From: Rhodanobacter thiooxydans LCS2
Lineage (GTDB): Bacteria > Pseudomonadota > Gammaproteobacteria > Xanthomonadales > Rhodanobacteraceae
DNA length: 64,000 nucleotides
Assembly (NCBI RefSeq): GCF_000264375.1
Contig: NZ_AJXW01000010.1
Coordinates: 62,001 to 126,000 of the forward strand
Direction: 5' to 3'
In this document: piece after piece, positions 19,127 through 28,019 of the stretch
How positions within the stretch are numbered: position 1 is the first letter of the stretch
How the letters are laid out: every line of letters starts with the position of its first letter
The notes under the pieces: model-generated
The model's database searches: none
What the model saw: only the letters and a program-made list of their open reading frames with translations
What the model was told of the DNA's origin: nothing
Made by a program: the position numbers and the translations under genes

Positions 19127-20029
19127 TCAGGAGAAGTCCGCTTTGAACTGCTCCAGCTTATCCATGAGACGGCTTGAAGCTTCATCGAATACGCTGTCTT
19201 TGCTCAGCATCAGCGATGGCTCCCTGACCATTCGCTCGAACTGTCTGACAAAACTTTCGATTTCCCTGTTTGTGCTCTTGGCAGGCGGTGGTGTCCAGGT
19301 TGTGGAACCAAGCCCGATCTTGCAAAGGGATCTTTTGGTGACAATTTTGAGCTGGTCCAGTTTGGAGTAGTTATAGTCCGGGTCCCATGCGCCATTCAGT
19401 CGGACCGGGGAATATTTCAGGGCAAGTGATCCAGCCCAGTCGAGCCACTTTGGCTGGAGGATATGGTCATACAGCACGACCGGCATCCAGGGTATTCGGA
19501 AGGAGTCTGCCAGGATGGCGCCGTGCATGGCTTCGGCAATGATTGCTGACGACCTGGCTATCTCCCCGAGCACAGTGTCGACGTCCTTTCTTGGGTCGAT
19601 GTAGCGTATGCCGACATCTCGACAGACCCGCTCCCAGTCCAGGTTCCAGGCGCTCAAGTGGTGAGGGATGAAGGCAATGCCGGATCGTTTCGAATCATCT
19701 GCACGGAACACGGTGGAAACCAGCGCCGCGGGGTCTGTTACCGCATATTCGCCGGGGAGCCCGAGCCTCGCCGCGGTTAAGGGGCCACGAACGCAGTAAA
19801 ACTTCCACTTTTCGTCTACCGTTGGCAACGCGGAGCCATAACCTGCGCCCGACCCGAATACGATCTTGTTGGGACCTTCTGGAATATTGTTGTTCAGCAA
19901 TGTCCCTATTCCAACAAAGATCTCGGAATCATCGTCGTTGATCACGTTGGGTATCAACTTTGGCCACAACCAGGGGTTAAGGTCATCGCCAAAGTTCCCG
20001 CGCCTGTCGATGTAATAATAGAGCTTCAT
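19127..20029 (-). CDS. Polysaccharide pyruvyl transferase family protein
   Basis: A 300-residue protein on the minus strand, convergent with the GT2 gene. Motifs are typical of the ExoV/CsaB family: MKLYYYIDRRGNFGDDLNPW at the start, IFVGIGTLLN, VFGSGAGYG, YCVRGPLTAARLG, AVTDPAAL, AFIPHHLS and AIIAEAMHGAILADSFRIP. It should put a ketal-linked pyruvate on a sugar of the polymer, adding negative charge. The ATG at 20029 is preferred; an in-frame ATG lies four codons upstream. Confidence 0.88.
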   Translation of the reverse strand: MKLYYYIDRRGNFGDDLNPWLWPKLIPNVINDDDSEIFVGIGTLLNNNIPEGPNKIVFGSGAGYGSALPTVDEKWKFYCVRGPLTAARLGLPGEYAVTDPAALVSTVFRADDSKRSGIAFIPHHLSAWNLDWERVCRDVGIRYIDPRKDVDTVLGEIARSSAIIAEAMHGAILADSFRIPWMPVVLYDHILQPKWLDWAGSLALKYSPVRLNGAWDPDYNYSKLDQLKIVTKRSLCKIGLGSTTWTPPPAKSTNREIESFVRQFERMVREPSLMLSKDSVFDEASSRLMDKLEQFKADFS

Positions 20030-20224
20030 GGCGACATGCATTCTTCGTGATCGGAAGCGGATCCCGGATCCAGCCGTGAATGGCTTGCAGGGCCCGATGG
20101 GATGACGTCAGTTTCGGTAATCGTCAAGGTGAAGTCTGCGCAGGTGCGCTCGAATCGTCAATAATTGTCTGGATCGCTGACGAACGCTGCGACGACTTGA
20201 AGTGCAACCTGGCAACGCAAGCGC

Positions 20225-21967
20225 TTGGGGATCGGACTTGTGCTGAACGCGCTATCAGTCTTTCTTGCCGGCGGGGACCCCGAAGGCGAAGCCCGGGCGG
20301 AACGTTCGTTCGGGCGCCAGGGGTTTTTCCGCGCCCGGCGAATCGAATGGGCTGGCGGCAGCGTTGTCGCCTGGGGGTGCCCAGGACAGCGGCAGGTCGA
20401 GGATTGTCTGGTTCAAACCTCATCGGGGACCGCCTGTTGCGTCGGCCCGTTGTGGTTTCGCGGCCATTTTGGTCGCCGTGCGTTGGTGGCGCTGCTTGAC
20501 GAAGTCCACGCAGAGGGGAGTCTGGAAGAAGGCGCATTGCGCGGCAATTTTGCGCTGTTCCTCGACACCGGCGAACATACCTGGTTGCTGAATGACGCGT
20601 TCGGGTTTGTGCGTATTCACACCAGCGCAGATCGCCGCTTTTTCAGTACCAGTTGGCTTGCTGCCTGCGCTTATCTGCAGCGCGTCGAAGTTGACGCTGC
20701 CGCGGCCATTGAATACGTGCTGCTGGGCGCTTCGCATTCTTGCCATTCGGTGGCGCGCGGCGTCGATTTGCTTCCCCTTGGCCACGCCCAGGACTTGCGG
20801 CGTCGGCGTACGTGGCAGCGCTTTCCCGATGGGTTTGGTTTGCACGACGCCGGGTTTGTCTCGCTGGATGCGGCTGTCGGAGCTATCACTGAACAGCTGC
20901 ATACGGTGTCGAATGAGGTGGCTGCGGCCTTTCCGGGTCGGGTCAACGCGGCTTTGTCGGGCGGGTTCGATTCCCGCCTGATTGTTGCGGGGTTGCTCGC
21001 GGCAGGCATGCAGCCGCGTCTGTTTGTGTATGGTGACGCCGATTCCTCCGATGTGGTCATAGCGAGGGCGGTGGCTGTTGCGGCCGACCTCGAACTCGAA
21101 GCAATTGACAAAGGCGTGGTGGATCACGACCTGCCGGTGCCGGACCTCGAATCACTGGAACAGAGCGTGCTGTTCTTCGATGGCTTGCCCAACGACGGCA
21201 TCGATGATCCGGGCGCCGATCGCCGCACTCGATTGCAGCAAACCGCCGGTGGGTGCATCGCGCTCAATGGCGGTGGCGGCGAGATCTTTCGCAACTTCTT
21301 CCACCTTCCGGATTGTGCGTTTTCTGCACGCGACATCGTGCGAGCGTTCTACCGCGGCTTCAGCCGAGGCGTCTTTCGCGAGCCCGAGGGCTTGGCGAAC
21401 TATGAAGCGCGACTTGCCGCGTCGATACGGAATATCGTGGGCATGTCCCCGGCCGGGAACGAACGTCTATCGCGCGCGCAGGTCGAGCTTCTCTACCCCT
21501 TGTTCCGCTGCCACTACTGGATGGGCGTCAATAACAGTGTGGCGGTGCGCCACGGGTACTACGCGACGCCACTGGTGGATCTGGCGTCCGTGCGCCTGGC
21601 TCTCCGCGTGCCGTTGCGCTGGAAGAATGCGGGTGCCCTGGAAAGTCGCCTGGTCGCCGCATTGCATCCGGCTATTGCAGCGGAGCCTTCGGCCTATGGC
21701 TTTCGCTTCGATGTCGGGCCAGGTTGGCGGGCCAGACTGGCCGAGTGGACGGCATGTGCTCGTCCGGTGCGGCTGCGGCCTCTGATCAACGCCACCCGCC
21801 GGCACCTGCGGAAGGCTCGGGTTGCGCCCGCGTTGCTGCAACGGTACCGCGCGCTGCTGCCTGGGGAGTGGCGCATGGACCAACTGCTCGATCTCACTCA
21901 ATTGGTGGATGATCGTGCCCTGGGACGCGCTCTTGCCGTCGAAGTAGTGTGGCGGCGGATACTGTAG
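20225..21967 (+). CDS. Asparagine-synthase-like protein with degenerate amidotransferase domain
   Basis: A 580-residue protein related to AsnB. The synthetase domain holds the PP-loop NAALSGGFDSRLIVAGLL near residue 240, YGDADSSDV and GGGGEIFRNFF. The N-terminal part resembles class II amidotransferase (ALRGNFALFLD, WLLNDAFGFVRIH), but no start codon giving an N-terminal Cys2 exists; the frame is closed by a TGA at 20198-20200. The start is uncertain: TTG at 20225 or GTG at 20240. Such enzymes may use ammonia or another amine to modify a carboxylate on the polymer. It lies divergently from the pyruvyl transferase. Confidence 0.72.
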   Translation: MGIGLVLNALSVFLAGGDPEGEARAERSFGRQGFFRARRIEWAGGSVVAWGCPGQRQVEDCLVQTSSGTACCVGPLWFRGHFGRRALVALLDEVHAEGSLEEGALRGNFALFLDTGEHTWLLNDAFGFVRIHTSADRRFFSTSWLAACAYLQRVEVDAAAAIEYVLLGASHSCHSVARGVDLLPLGHAQDLRRRRTWQRFPDGFGLHDAGFVSLDAAVGAITEQLHTVSNEVAAAFPGRVNAALSGGFDSRLIVAGLLAAGMQPRLFVYGDADSSDVVIARAVAVAADLELEAIDKGVVDHDLPVPDLESLEQSVLFFDGLPNDGIDDPGADRRTRLQQTAGGCIALNGGGGEIFRNFFHLPDCAFSARDIVRAFYRGFSRGVFREPEGLANYEARLAASIRNIVGMSPAGNERLSRAQVELLYPLFRCHYWMGVNNSVAVRHGYYATPLVDLASVRLALRVPLRWKNAGALESRLVAALHPAIAAEPSAYGFRFDVGPGWRARLAEWTACARPVRLRPLINATRRHLRKARVAPALLQRYRALLPGEWRMDQLLDLTQLVDDRALGRALAVEVVWRRIL

Positions 21968-22125
21968 CCGGCATTGACCCGTCGATCGCGGGGTGCGTGA
22001 GAACCTCCAGGCACCCTGTCGAATCTGCGCAAAGTTTCAGCTGCCAACCCCTCTCGCTCTGGATGGCGCGTCAGAGTTTTCACGGGCGCCAGGCATGCTT
22101 TCGGGTCTTCCTGCACTCGCCATCT

Positions 22126-24183
22126 TCACTTTCTCGCGAGCCCACTGTTCGATATGGCGTTCATATGCGCAACAAACGCCGGGTAAACCAGCAGGGCTCC
22201 CGCAGCACTCAGGTGATCCGAGTCGTAGTAGAGGAATTCATGCTGCATTGCCCAGGGGCATATGTCTTCGTTGCACAGCGCGTTGCCGACCTCCAGCACC
22301 GACGACAGCGGATACCGCGCGGCAACCGACTTGAGTATCGAATCGGCTTCCGCTTGTTGCCGCACGTAGCCGAGTCGCGTCACCGCGCCGGAGTTCAGCC
22401 GTTGGTCCGACGGATTCACGGCAAATCGAATGCTGGCCTTGGGGACCGACGTGCGTTGGTGCGGGTTGTCCTGCATGAGCACGACGGGGATGTCCAGCGC
22501 CTGGTAAATCGCGAGCGTTTCGCCCAATGTGGTGCGCAACGCCTGGGCGCCGGTGATGGAACGCTGGACGTGAATCTTTCCCGCGCCAATGTAGCTTGCC
22601 CAGGCTTCAATCAATACGACGGCCTTGGGGCGCATGTCACTCGCCATGCGGGTTGCTTTTTCGCTCAGCTCGCGACATGCATCCGGATAATCGGTGTGCA
22701 CTGTAACGTTCGTCAGTGGCAGGCAACTCCCGATGGACGAGAAAACAATTCTCGTATTTGTAGCCTTGCCGTACTTGTCCAGGGTTGGAATCATGGCTCT
22801 CGCATGACTGTCGCCATAAGCCAGAACCAGCGTCCTGGAGTGTATGTCGCCAATGTCGCAGTACCACTTGTCCGGCAGGTACGCATCGTGGCGCTGTCTT
22901 TGCAGAAGCGTCATTTTTGTCTGCGGGTTGAAGCAGTCCCCAGAGTTGGCGAGGGTGCCCATCTGCATGGATTTCACATACTGTTCGGCTCTGACCGAAA
23001 CGAAACTTGCTGGCCGGTCCGGCAGCCCTGAGGCCGTGTAGACCGCCAAACCCGCCACACCCAATGCCGCAACGGCGACCGTAAGGCTAAGCGCCGTGTA
23101 TCCTCGCCGACTCCTGCGGATTGGGTCCTCGAAGTAGCGGTAGGTCAGCCAGGCCAGCAGGATCGACACCACCACCAGCACGAGCCTGGACGCGTGGCGG
23201 AACGTCGGGTTGCTGTCGCCAAACACGATGACCACCAGCGAGAGCAGCGCCCAGTGCCACAGATACAGCGGGTAACTGATCAGCCCCACCCATACCGCCG
23301 GGCGCCAGCTCAGCACGCGTCGATTCAAGAACGTGCTCGACCCCGCATTGACGATCAGCGCCGTGCCGAGCACCGGAAGCAGCGCCCAGAAACCCGGAAA
23401 TGCGCTGGTGGGCTCGATGAGAGCCAGCGCAGCAATGATCAGGGCAATTCCTGCCCAGGATTGCGCAGGGCGCCACTTGTCCAGCCAGGGCACGCCGTGT
23501 CGGTGCCCTGCGGCGAGCCATGCGCCCACCATGAGTTCCCAGGTACGGGAGAGCGGGGAATAGAAGGCATGGGTGATGTGGCCGCTGAGGACCAGTGATA
23601 CGTTCAACACAAAGGTCAGTGCCGCGATCAGGCCAATGGACATCAGCAATGACCAGCGCCGGCGGGTGATCAGCCATAGAAGCAGTGGCCATGCGATGTA
23701 GAACTGTTCCTCTACCGACAAGCTCCACAGGTGCAACAGTGTTTTGTCGATCGATGCATGATCGAAATAACCGGCTTCACTCCATAAGGTGAAGTTCTCC
23801 ACATAGCCGGCACCGGCCGCAACGTACTTCCCTAGGCGCTCATATTCCGAAGAGAACAGCACCAGCCAGCCGATGACGAGGCAGGCAATCAGTACCAGGA
23901 TGAGCGATGGAAAGATGCGGCGTATCCGGCGCTGGTAAAAGTCCGCCAGCAGTTCACGAAACGTCGAAAACTCATTGTTCTCGATGGCCTTGAGCAGGAT
24001 CCCCGTGATCAGGTAACCGCTGATGACGAAGAAGACGTCGACGCCAATGAAACCGCCTGGAAAGTTCGCTGGTGAATAGTGGTAGGCGACTACCGCCAGT
24101 ACCGCCAGCGCACGCACGCCGTCGACGTCCGGGCGATAAAACCCCTTCGGGCGCACGGCATTGAAGACGTCTCGGATAGCCAT
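22126..24183 (-). CDS. Acyltransferase-3 membrane protein with C-terminal SGNH domain
   Basis: A 685-residue OafA/YrhL-type protein. The first 380 residues form the acyltransferase-3 domain: YRPDVDGVRALAVLAVVAYHY holds the conserved His, then GGFIGVDVFFVISGYLITGIL and about ten hydrophobic segments. The periplasmic C-terminal third is an SGNH-like domain, with TLVLAYGDSHARAM carrying the GDS-type motif. These proteins O-acetylate surface sugars, passing the acyl group across the membrane. It is convergent with the asparagine-synthase-like gene, 158 bp away. Confidence 0.88.
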   Translation of the reverse strand: MAIRDVFNAVRPKGFYRPDVDGVRALAVLAVVAYHYSPANFPGGFIGVDVFFVISGYLITGILLKAIENNEFSTFRELLADFYQRRIRRIFPSLILVLIACLVIGWLVLFSSEYERLGKYVAAGAGYVENFTLWSEAGYFDHASIDKTLLHLWSLSVEEQFYIAWPLLLWLITRRRWSLLMSIGLIAALTFVLNVSLVLSGHITHAFYSPLSRTWELMVGAWLAAGHRHGVPWLDKWRPAQSWAGIALIIAALALIEPTSAFPGFWALLPVLGTALIVNAGSSTFLNRRVLSWRPAVWVGLISYPLYLWHWALLSLVVIVFGDSNPTFRHASRLVLVVVSILLAWLTYRYFEDPIRRSRRGYTALSLTVAVAALGVAGLAVYTASGLPDRPASFVSVRAEQYVKSMQMGTLANSGDCFNPQTKMTLLQRQRHDAYLPDKWYCDIGDIHSRTLVLAYGDSHARAMIPTLDKYGKATNTRIVFSSIGSCLPLTNVTVHTDYPDACRELSEKATRMASDMRPKAVVLIEAWASYIGAGKIHVQRSITGAQALRTTLGETLAIYQALDIPVVLMQDNPHQRTSVPKASIRFAVNPSDQRLNSGAVTRLGYVRQQAEADSILKSVAARYPLSSVLEVGNALCNEDICPWAMQHEFLYYDSDHLSAAGALLVYPAFVAHMNAISNSGLARK

Positions 24184-24390
24184 CGACGGATTTTTCAGCC
24201 TGGCGACGAATTGTTCCCTTCGATTTACGGCCGCCTGCGATCAACGCACCAGGGAGACCGCAAGGCCGGCGGCGCAGATGGCCTGTATCGTGAGCGTTGC
24301 GAACGCAGGCGGCGGCCCAGACGCGAGATGCCTAAGCAGAGTGCATGTACCGACCGCACGGCAGCGCCACGGGCGCTATGCAGTCACGCG

Positions 24391-26676
24391 TCACTGCGGC
24401 ACGGATCGTGGCAGCACCGCGAAATTGGGGTAGTTGTTGTAGCCGGTCGTGCCGCTGGGTTTTGCGCTGCGCGATTCAAAAATATTCCATGCCTCGTGCG
24501 CATTGGGCACGGCGCTGTCGGCAGCGGCGGCCAGCCCAACCTGCAGATTGGCCGGATAGCCCGTTGCCGATTGCGGATACCCATGCATCTTGCCCGCTTG
24601 CCACGGGGTCTTTTCCAGTGTTCCCATGGCCGTCACCATGGCCGGCGAATTGCAGGCCAGCCCGACCAGACTCGGGAACGTCGCCGCGTATATGGCACTG
24701 TAGGAGGGCAGGTAGGTCTTCCCGGTGGGCTCGGTAACTACGAGCGTGTAGGCGGAGGCTTCCAGCCAGCAATAGCCCTGCGTTGGATGGGCCTGCCAGT
24801 CGGTCATCAAACCGATCTCGAACTTCGCCAGCCAGTCGCGCAGCTCCGCGGCTCCCGTAAAGCCCAGCTCCGCCGCGTGGCCCGCCGACCAGGTGAAGAA
24901 GTTATGCATCCACGGCGCCATCGCGTTCCTGGTGCCACCCAGCACGCTATAGCTGTGGCCACTATCCAGCAGTCCCAGCGGATTGGCGTTCGGATTGTGG
25001 GTGTACTGCTGGTTCCAGTCCGCCAGCGAGTTCTCCACATCCGCCTTGAACTCGGCTTTCAGCGGGTAGTCATCGGGCAATAACCACGCCGCTTCCGCCA
25101 TCTGCCGCAGCGTCCATGCCTTGCCACGCACCTGGCTGTGACTTCGGTCAATCAACCCCTTTTCATAATTGCGGTACTCCGGGTTTGACCAAAGCTCGTT
25201 GAGTGAGGCCGCAAACGCCAACTCGGACATGTAGTAGTACGAACCCGTCACCATGTATGGCACGTATGACTGCGCCGGCTGATGCGCGTTGTCCCAGAGG
25301 TTCGGGTTACCCGTCGCATAGGCGGTTGATGTGCAATTCGTCACCACGGTGTTGTTCACGCAGGTCGGCAGCAGATCGCGCCGGTAGGCAGCAACCTTCT
25401 CCTGGTGGGCTGAAGATCCTGTCAGCGACTGCTTTGCGACGCCACTGGCATAGGTCCAGGCCGCGGTCGTGACGTTGGGATGCTTCTGGATGCTGAGTGG
25501 CCAGCCGGTTGTCTGGTCCCGGTAATGGATACCGTAGGCACCCAGCGCATCGGTGTTGGCCAGCATCCAGTTGTAGGCACGCAGGTCCGGGTCGACGATG
25601 TACACGCTGGTCCAGCGCGGCAGCGGCCCAATCGCCGCCTGCGCTCCGGCCATGTGCATCTTCTGGGTCTGGTCGCAGTGATCCAGGGGCGCGCAGGCCT
25701 GGCGCAGGCTGGCCAGGAACTTCTCGTCGGGCGTCAGCGGCATGTAGCGCGACACCGCTTTGCTGGCCTGTATATAGTCGATGTCCTGCTGCAAATAGAC
25801 TTGCGGCTGGACATGGTTCCACCACAGCACCTGGTGCCAGCGCGTGTACGCGTACTGCGTCAGGGCGGGGCTGGTGTAGCCCGCGCTCCCCGAGGTCAGG
25901 GTCGCCGTGTACTGTGGCTGCGCCTGTGGCATGTAGGCCCAGGTGTTTTCCACGATGACGTCGGTTTGTACCTGGCGCACGGTGCCATGCGAGCCGTTCG
26001 CATAGGCGCGCACCGCAAAGTAGATTCTCAAGTTCGGGTTGGTCGTGCCATCCGCCGCCGTCACGGGGCCGTTGATGATCCATTCGCTGGTCTGGGGGCC
26101 GGAAAGCCACTGGTTGCATTGGGTGCCCCAGGGCTTGCACGCGTTCGTGTCTTTGGCCGTCTGCAACAGGGCGCGGGCGTTTGCGGTGTATTTGCGGCCG
26201 CCGATGTTGAGTGACACGCTGGTGTCGTAGCTTGTTGCAAGCAGTTGCGACAAGCTGATGGGATGGTCCAGTCCGGTCACCGCTGGCGAAGGGCCGGTGG
26301 AAAGCGTCAACGGTAGCGTTGCATTGCCCGGCAGCGTTGGAGCCATCACTGTCAGCACCGCATGGCGCAGGCTGCCGTCCGGATGGGTAGCCTTGCTGTC
26401 CACCTGCAAGGCTATCGGCTGGCCCTTGAGGGTGGCGGTTACCGTCCAGCCACGGGGTATGTCGCCAGCCTTGAAGACCTGGCCGAAGGTGACGGGAACA
26501 TTGGTCTGCGCTTGCGCGATGGTGCTGATCACGTTGTCCGTCACCATCGTCGCCGCTCGCGCCGGCACCGCACCAAGCATCAACACGCAGCCGGCGCATC
26601 CACACAGCATTTTCGCAGCGGCTCGGCCAAGCCGGTTTCGCTGGTTGAATCGTCCGGCCTGCTCGATCATGCGCAT
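24391..26676 (-). CDS. Large secreted protein, possible RIFT-barrel polysaccharide-active protein
   Basis: A 761-residue protein with an N-terminal hydrophobic stretch and AxA site (GAVPARAAT), so probably exported. After it, PVTFGQVFKAGDIPRGW, IALQVDSKATHPDGSLRHAV and VLTVMAPTLPG resemble the N-terminal RIFT barrel of exo-rhamnogalacturonan-lyase-like proteins. The rest is rich in Trp, Tyr and Asn, with helices such as WTLRQMAEAAWLLPDDYPLK that could form an alpha/alpha barrel. It might cut or modify the exopolysaccharide in the periplasm or outside. The exact family is unsure; fold assignment is from motif resemblance only. Confidence 0.6.
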   Translation of the reverse strand: MRMIEQAGRFNQRNRLGRAAAKMLCGCAGCVLMLGAVPARAATMVTDNVISTIAQAQTNVPVTFGQVFKAGDIPRGWTVTATLKGQPIALQVDSKATHPDGSLRHAVLTVMAPTLPGNATLPLTLSTGPSPAVTGLDHPISLSQLLATSYDTSVSLNIGGRKYTANARALLQTAKDTNACKPWGTQCNQWLSGPQTSEWIINGPVTAADGTTNPNLRIYFAVRAYANGSHGTVRQVQTDVIVENTWAYMPQAQPQYTATLTSGSAGYTSPALTQYAYTRWHQVLWWNHVQPQVYLQQDIDYIQASKAVSRYMPLTPDEKFLASLRQACAPLDHCDQTQKMHMAGAQAAIGPLPRWTSVYIVDPDLRAYNWMLANTDALGAYGIHYRDQTTGWPLSIQKHPNVTTAAWTYASGVAKQSLTGSSAHQEKVAAYRRDLLPTCVNNTVVTNCTSTAYATGNPNLWDNAHQPAQSYVPYMVTGSYYYMSELAFAASLNELWSNPEYRNYEKGLIDRSHSQVRGKAWTLRQMAEAAWLLPDDYPLKAEFKADVENSLADWNQQYTHNPNANPLGLLDSGHSYSVLGGTRNAMAPWMHNFFTWSAGHAAELGFTGAAELRDWLAKFEIGLMTDWQAHPTQGYCWLEASAYTLVVTEPTGKTYLPSYSAIYAATFPSLVGLACNSPAMVTAMGTLEKTPWQAGKMHGYPQSATGYPANLQVGLAAAADSAVPNAHEAWNIFESRSAKPSGTTGYNNYPNFAVLPRSVPQ

Positions 26677-27102
26677 GGGCTTGTCATTCTGCGGTCTCGT
26701 GATGTCGCACCAGGTGCTCCGGGCTTGATCGCATCGAGTCAGGCTGCCTCGACAAATGCGGCCTGTTGCCGACCATGTGCTTGCCCCATGGGTTTGCCTT
26801 GTACAGAACCTGGTGTCAGCGGGATGTGAGTTGCCGCTGGGAAAGCTGCCGCTTCGTGTCGCCCGGCAAGCCTGGCAGCAGCTTCGCTCCTACGCTAACC
26901 TGATGGCCAGCCGTCGCTCTGTCTCCACCGGATCGTGAGCGTGTCGCCATGTCACTTTGCCGAAGCGAACGCGGGGTTTCCTCCCGCCGGATTTGCCGCA
27001 GTTTCACGGATTCGACCTGGATCGGATCGACCTTGCCGATTCGCCGTATTGCACGGTTTGTTGTCGGCAGGAAGTCAGACATGATGTCCAGTCCGCACTG
27101 AA
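26677..27102. other. Intergenic region between divergent genes
   Basis: 426 bp between the start of the secreted-protein gene (minus) and the decarboxylase-like gene (plus). Open frames here overlap on both strands and have no family features. It presumably holds both promoters. I see no PEP-CTERM box, no convincing -24/-12 element and no hairpin followed by a T-run. Confidence 0.5.
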
Positions 27103-27795
27103 ATGACGATGCTTGTCCTGCAGATCGTGACCCTGTGTCTGGTGAGTGCGGCCATAGTGCTCTGGGCGCTTTATTTTCCATATCCATCACCGCTGATACG
27201 GCGCTGGCTTCCGCCGCGCCGACGCTGGCCGGAAAAGCAGATCCGCACGTGGCTGAAGCAGGGAAAATTCCAGCGTGCGTTTCTGCGCCATTTTTACCGT
27301 GATCCGGAGCGTATCGCGCCTCCGGGCAACAGCATGCTGGCTCCGGCAGACGGGCTGGTGACCGGTGCGCAGACACATGGAGGCGTGCGCTATCTGGTGA
27401 TCGCGCTCAGTTTCTGGGACATGCACGTCCAGCGCAGCCCGGTGTCCGGTCGAGTGCTCAAGGTGGAATCGCACGGCGACGGCTTCATGGACGGGGAGGG
27501 GCGGGAGTTTGCGTTTCTGCGGGAGAAATCCTGCCCGGTGCAAAAGCGTCTGGTGATTGCGACAGGTGCCGGGCAAGTCGCGGTGCGCCTGATTACCAGC
27601 CTGGCCGCGCGGCGCATCGAGACCTGGGTCAGCGAGGGCGAGGAGATCGAGCGTGGGCAGAGGCTCGGCCGGATCCTGCTGGGGAGCACCGTGGTGCTCG
27701 AGCTGCCGTCGACCGTGAACCTGCTGGTGCGAACGGGCGACCGCGTCTGGGCCGGGGAAACGGCGGTTGCAGAAGGTGTGGCTTCCCATGAATGA
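27103..27795 (+). CDS. Phosphatidylserine-decarboxylase-related protein (small type)
   Basis: A 230-residue protein of the short PSD/archaetidylserine-decarboxylase-like family. One N-terminal hydrophobic segment (residues 5-25) anchors it. Motifs: MLAPADGLVTG, then FWDMHVQRSPVSGRV (the conserved His region) and LLGSTVVLELP, where self-cleavage at Gly-Ser would form the pyruvoyl group. Decarboxylation of phosphatidylserine to phosphatidylethanolamine is the family reaction. Its place beside prsT, and the fact that a housekeeping psd is normally elsewhere, suggest a link with PEP-CTERM or EPS export rather than bulk lipid synthesis. Confidence 0.85.
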   Translation: MTMLVLQIVTLCLVSAAIVLWALYFPYPSPLIRRWLPPRRRWPEKQIRTWLKQGKFQRAFLRHFYRDPERIAPPGNSMLAPADGLVTGAQTHGGVRYLVIALSFWDMHVQRSPVSGRVLKVESHGDGFMDGEGREFAFLREKSCPVQKRLVIATGAGQVAVRLITSLAARRIETWVSEGEEIERGQRLGRILLGSTVVLELPSTVNLLVRTGDRVWAGETAVAEGVASHE

Positions 27796-27991
27796 CTTCT
27801 TGTGGTCATCCGGCCATCTGGGTTGGGGCGTTTTCGCGCTCGCCGTTTTCACCGGCCTGTGGTGGCTGCTGGGCGACCTGTACTGGCGCCTGCAGAGCGT
27901 CCGGATCGGTCGGTTCCTGGTTACGCTGGCCACCGGGTGGGCTGTCGGGGTTGGGCTGATTCTTCTGGGCTTCCATTTGGGAAGTCCGTAG
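27788..27991 (+). CDS. Small inner-membrane protein
   Basis: A 67-residue protein starting at the ATG at 27788, overlapping the end of the decarboxylase-like gene by 8 bp. It has two hydrophobic segments (GVFALAVFTGLWWLLGDLYW and LVTLATGWAVGVGLILLGF) separated by a short basic loop. The overlap suggests translational coupling and a shared role with the lipid enzyme. No family recognised. Confidence 0.6.
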   Translation: MNDFLWSSGHLGWGVFALAVFTGLWWLLGDLYWRLQSVRIGRFLVTLATGWAVGVGLILLGFHLGSP

Positions 27992-28019
27992 GAACGCGAA
28001 ACCACCGACGGCTTCCCAC

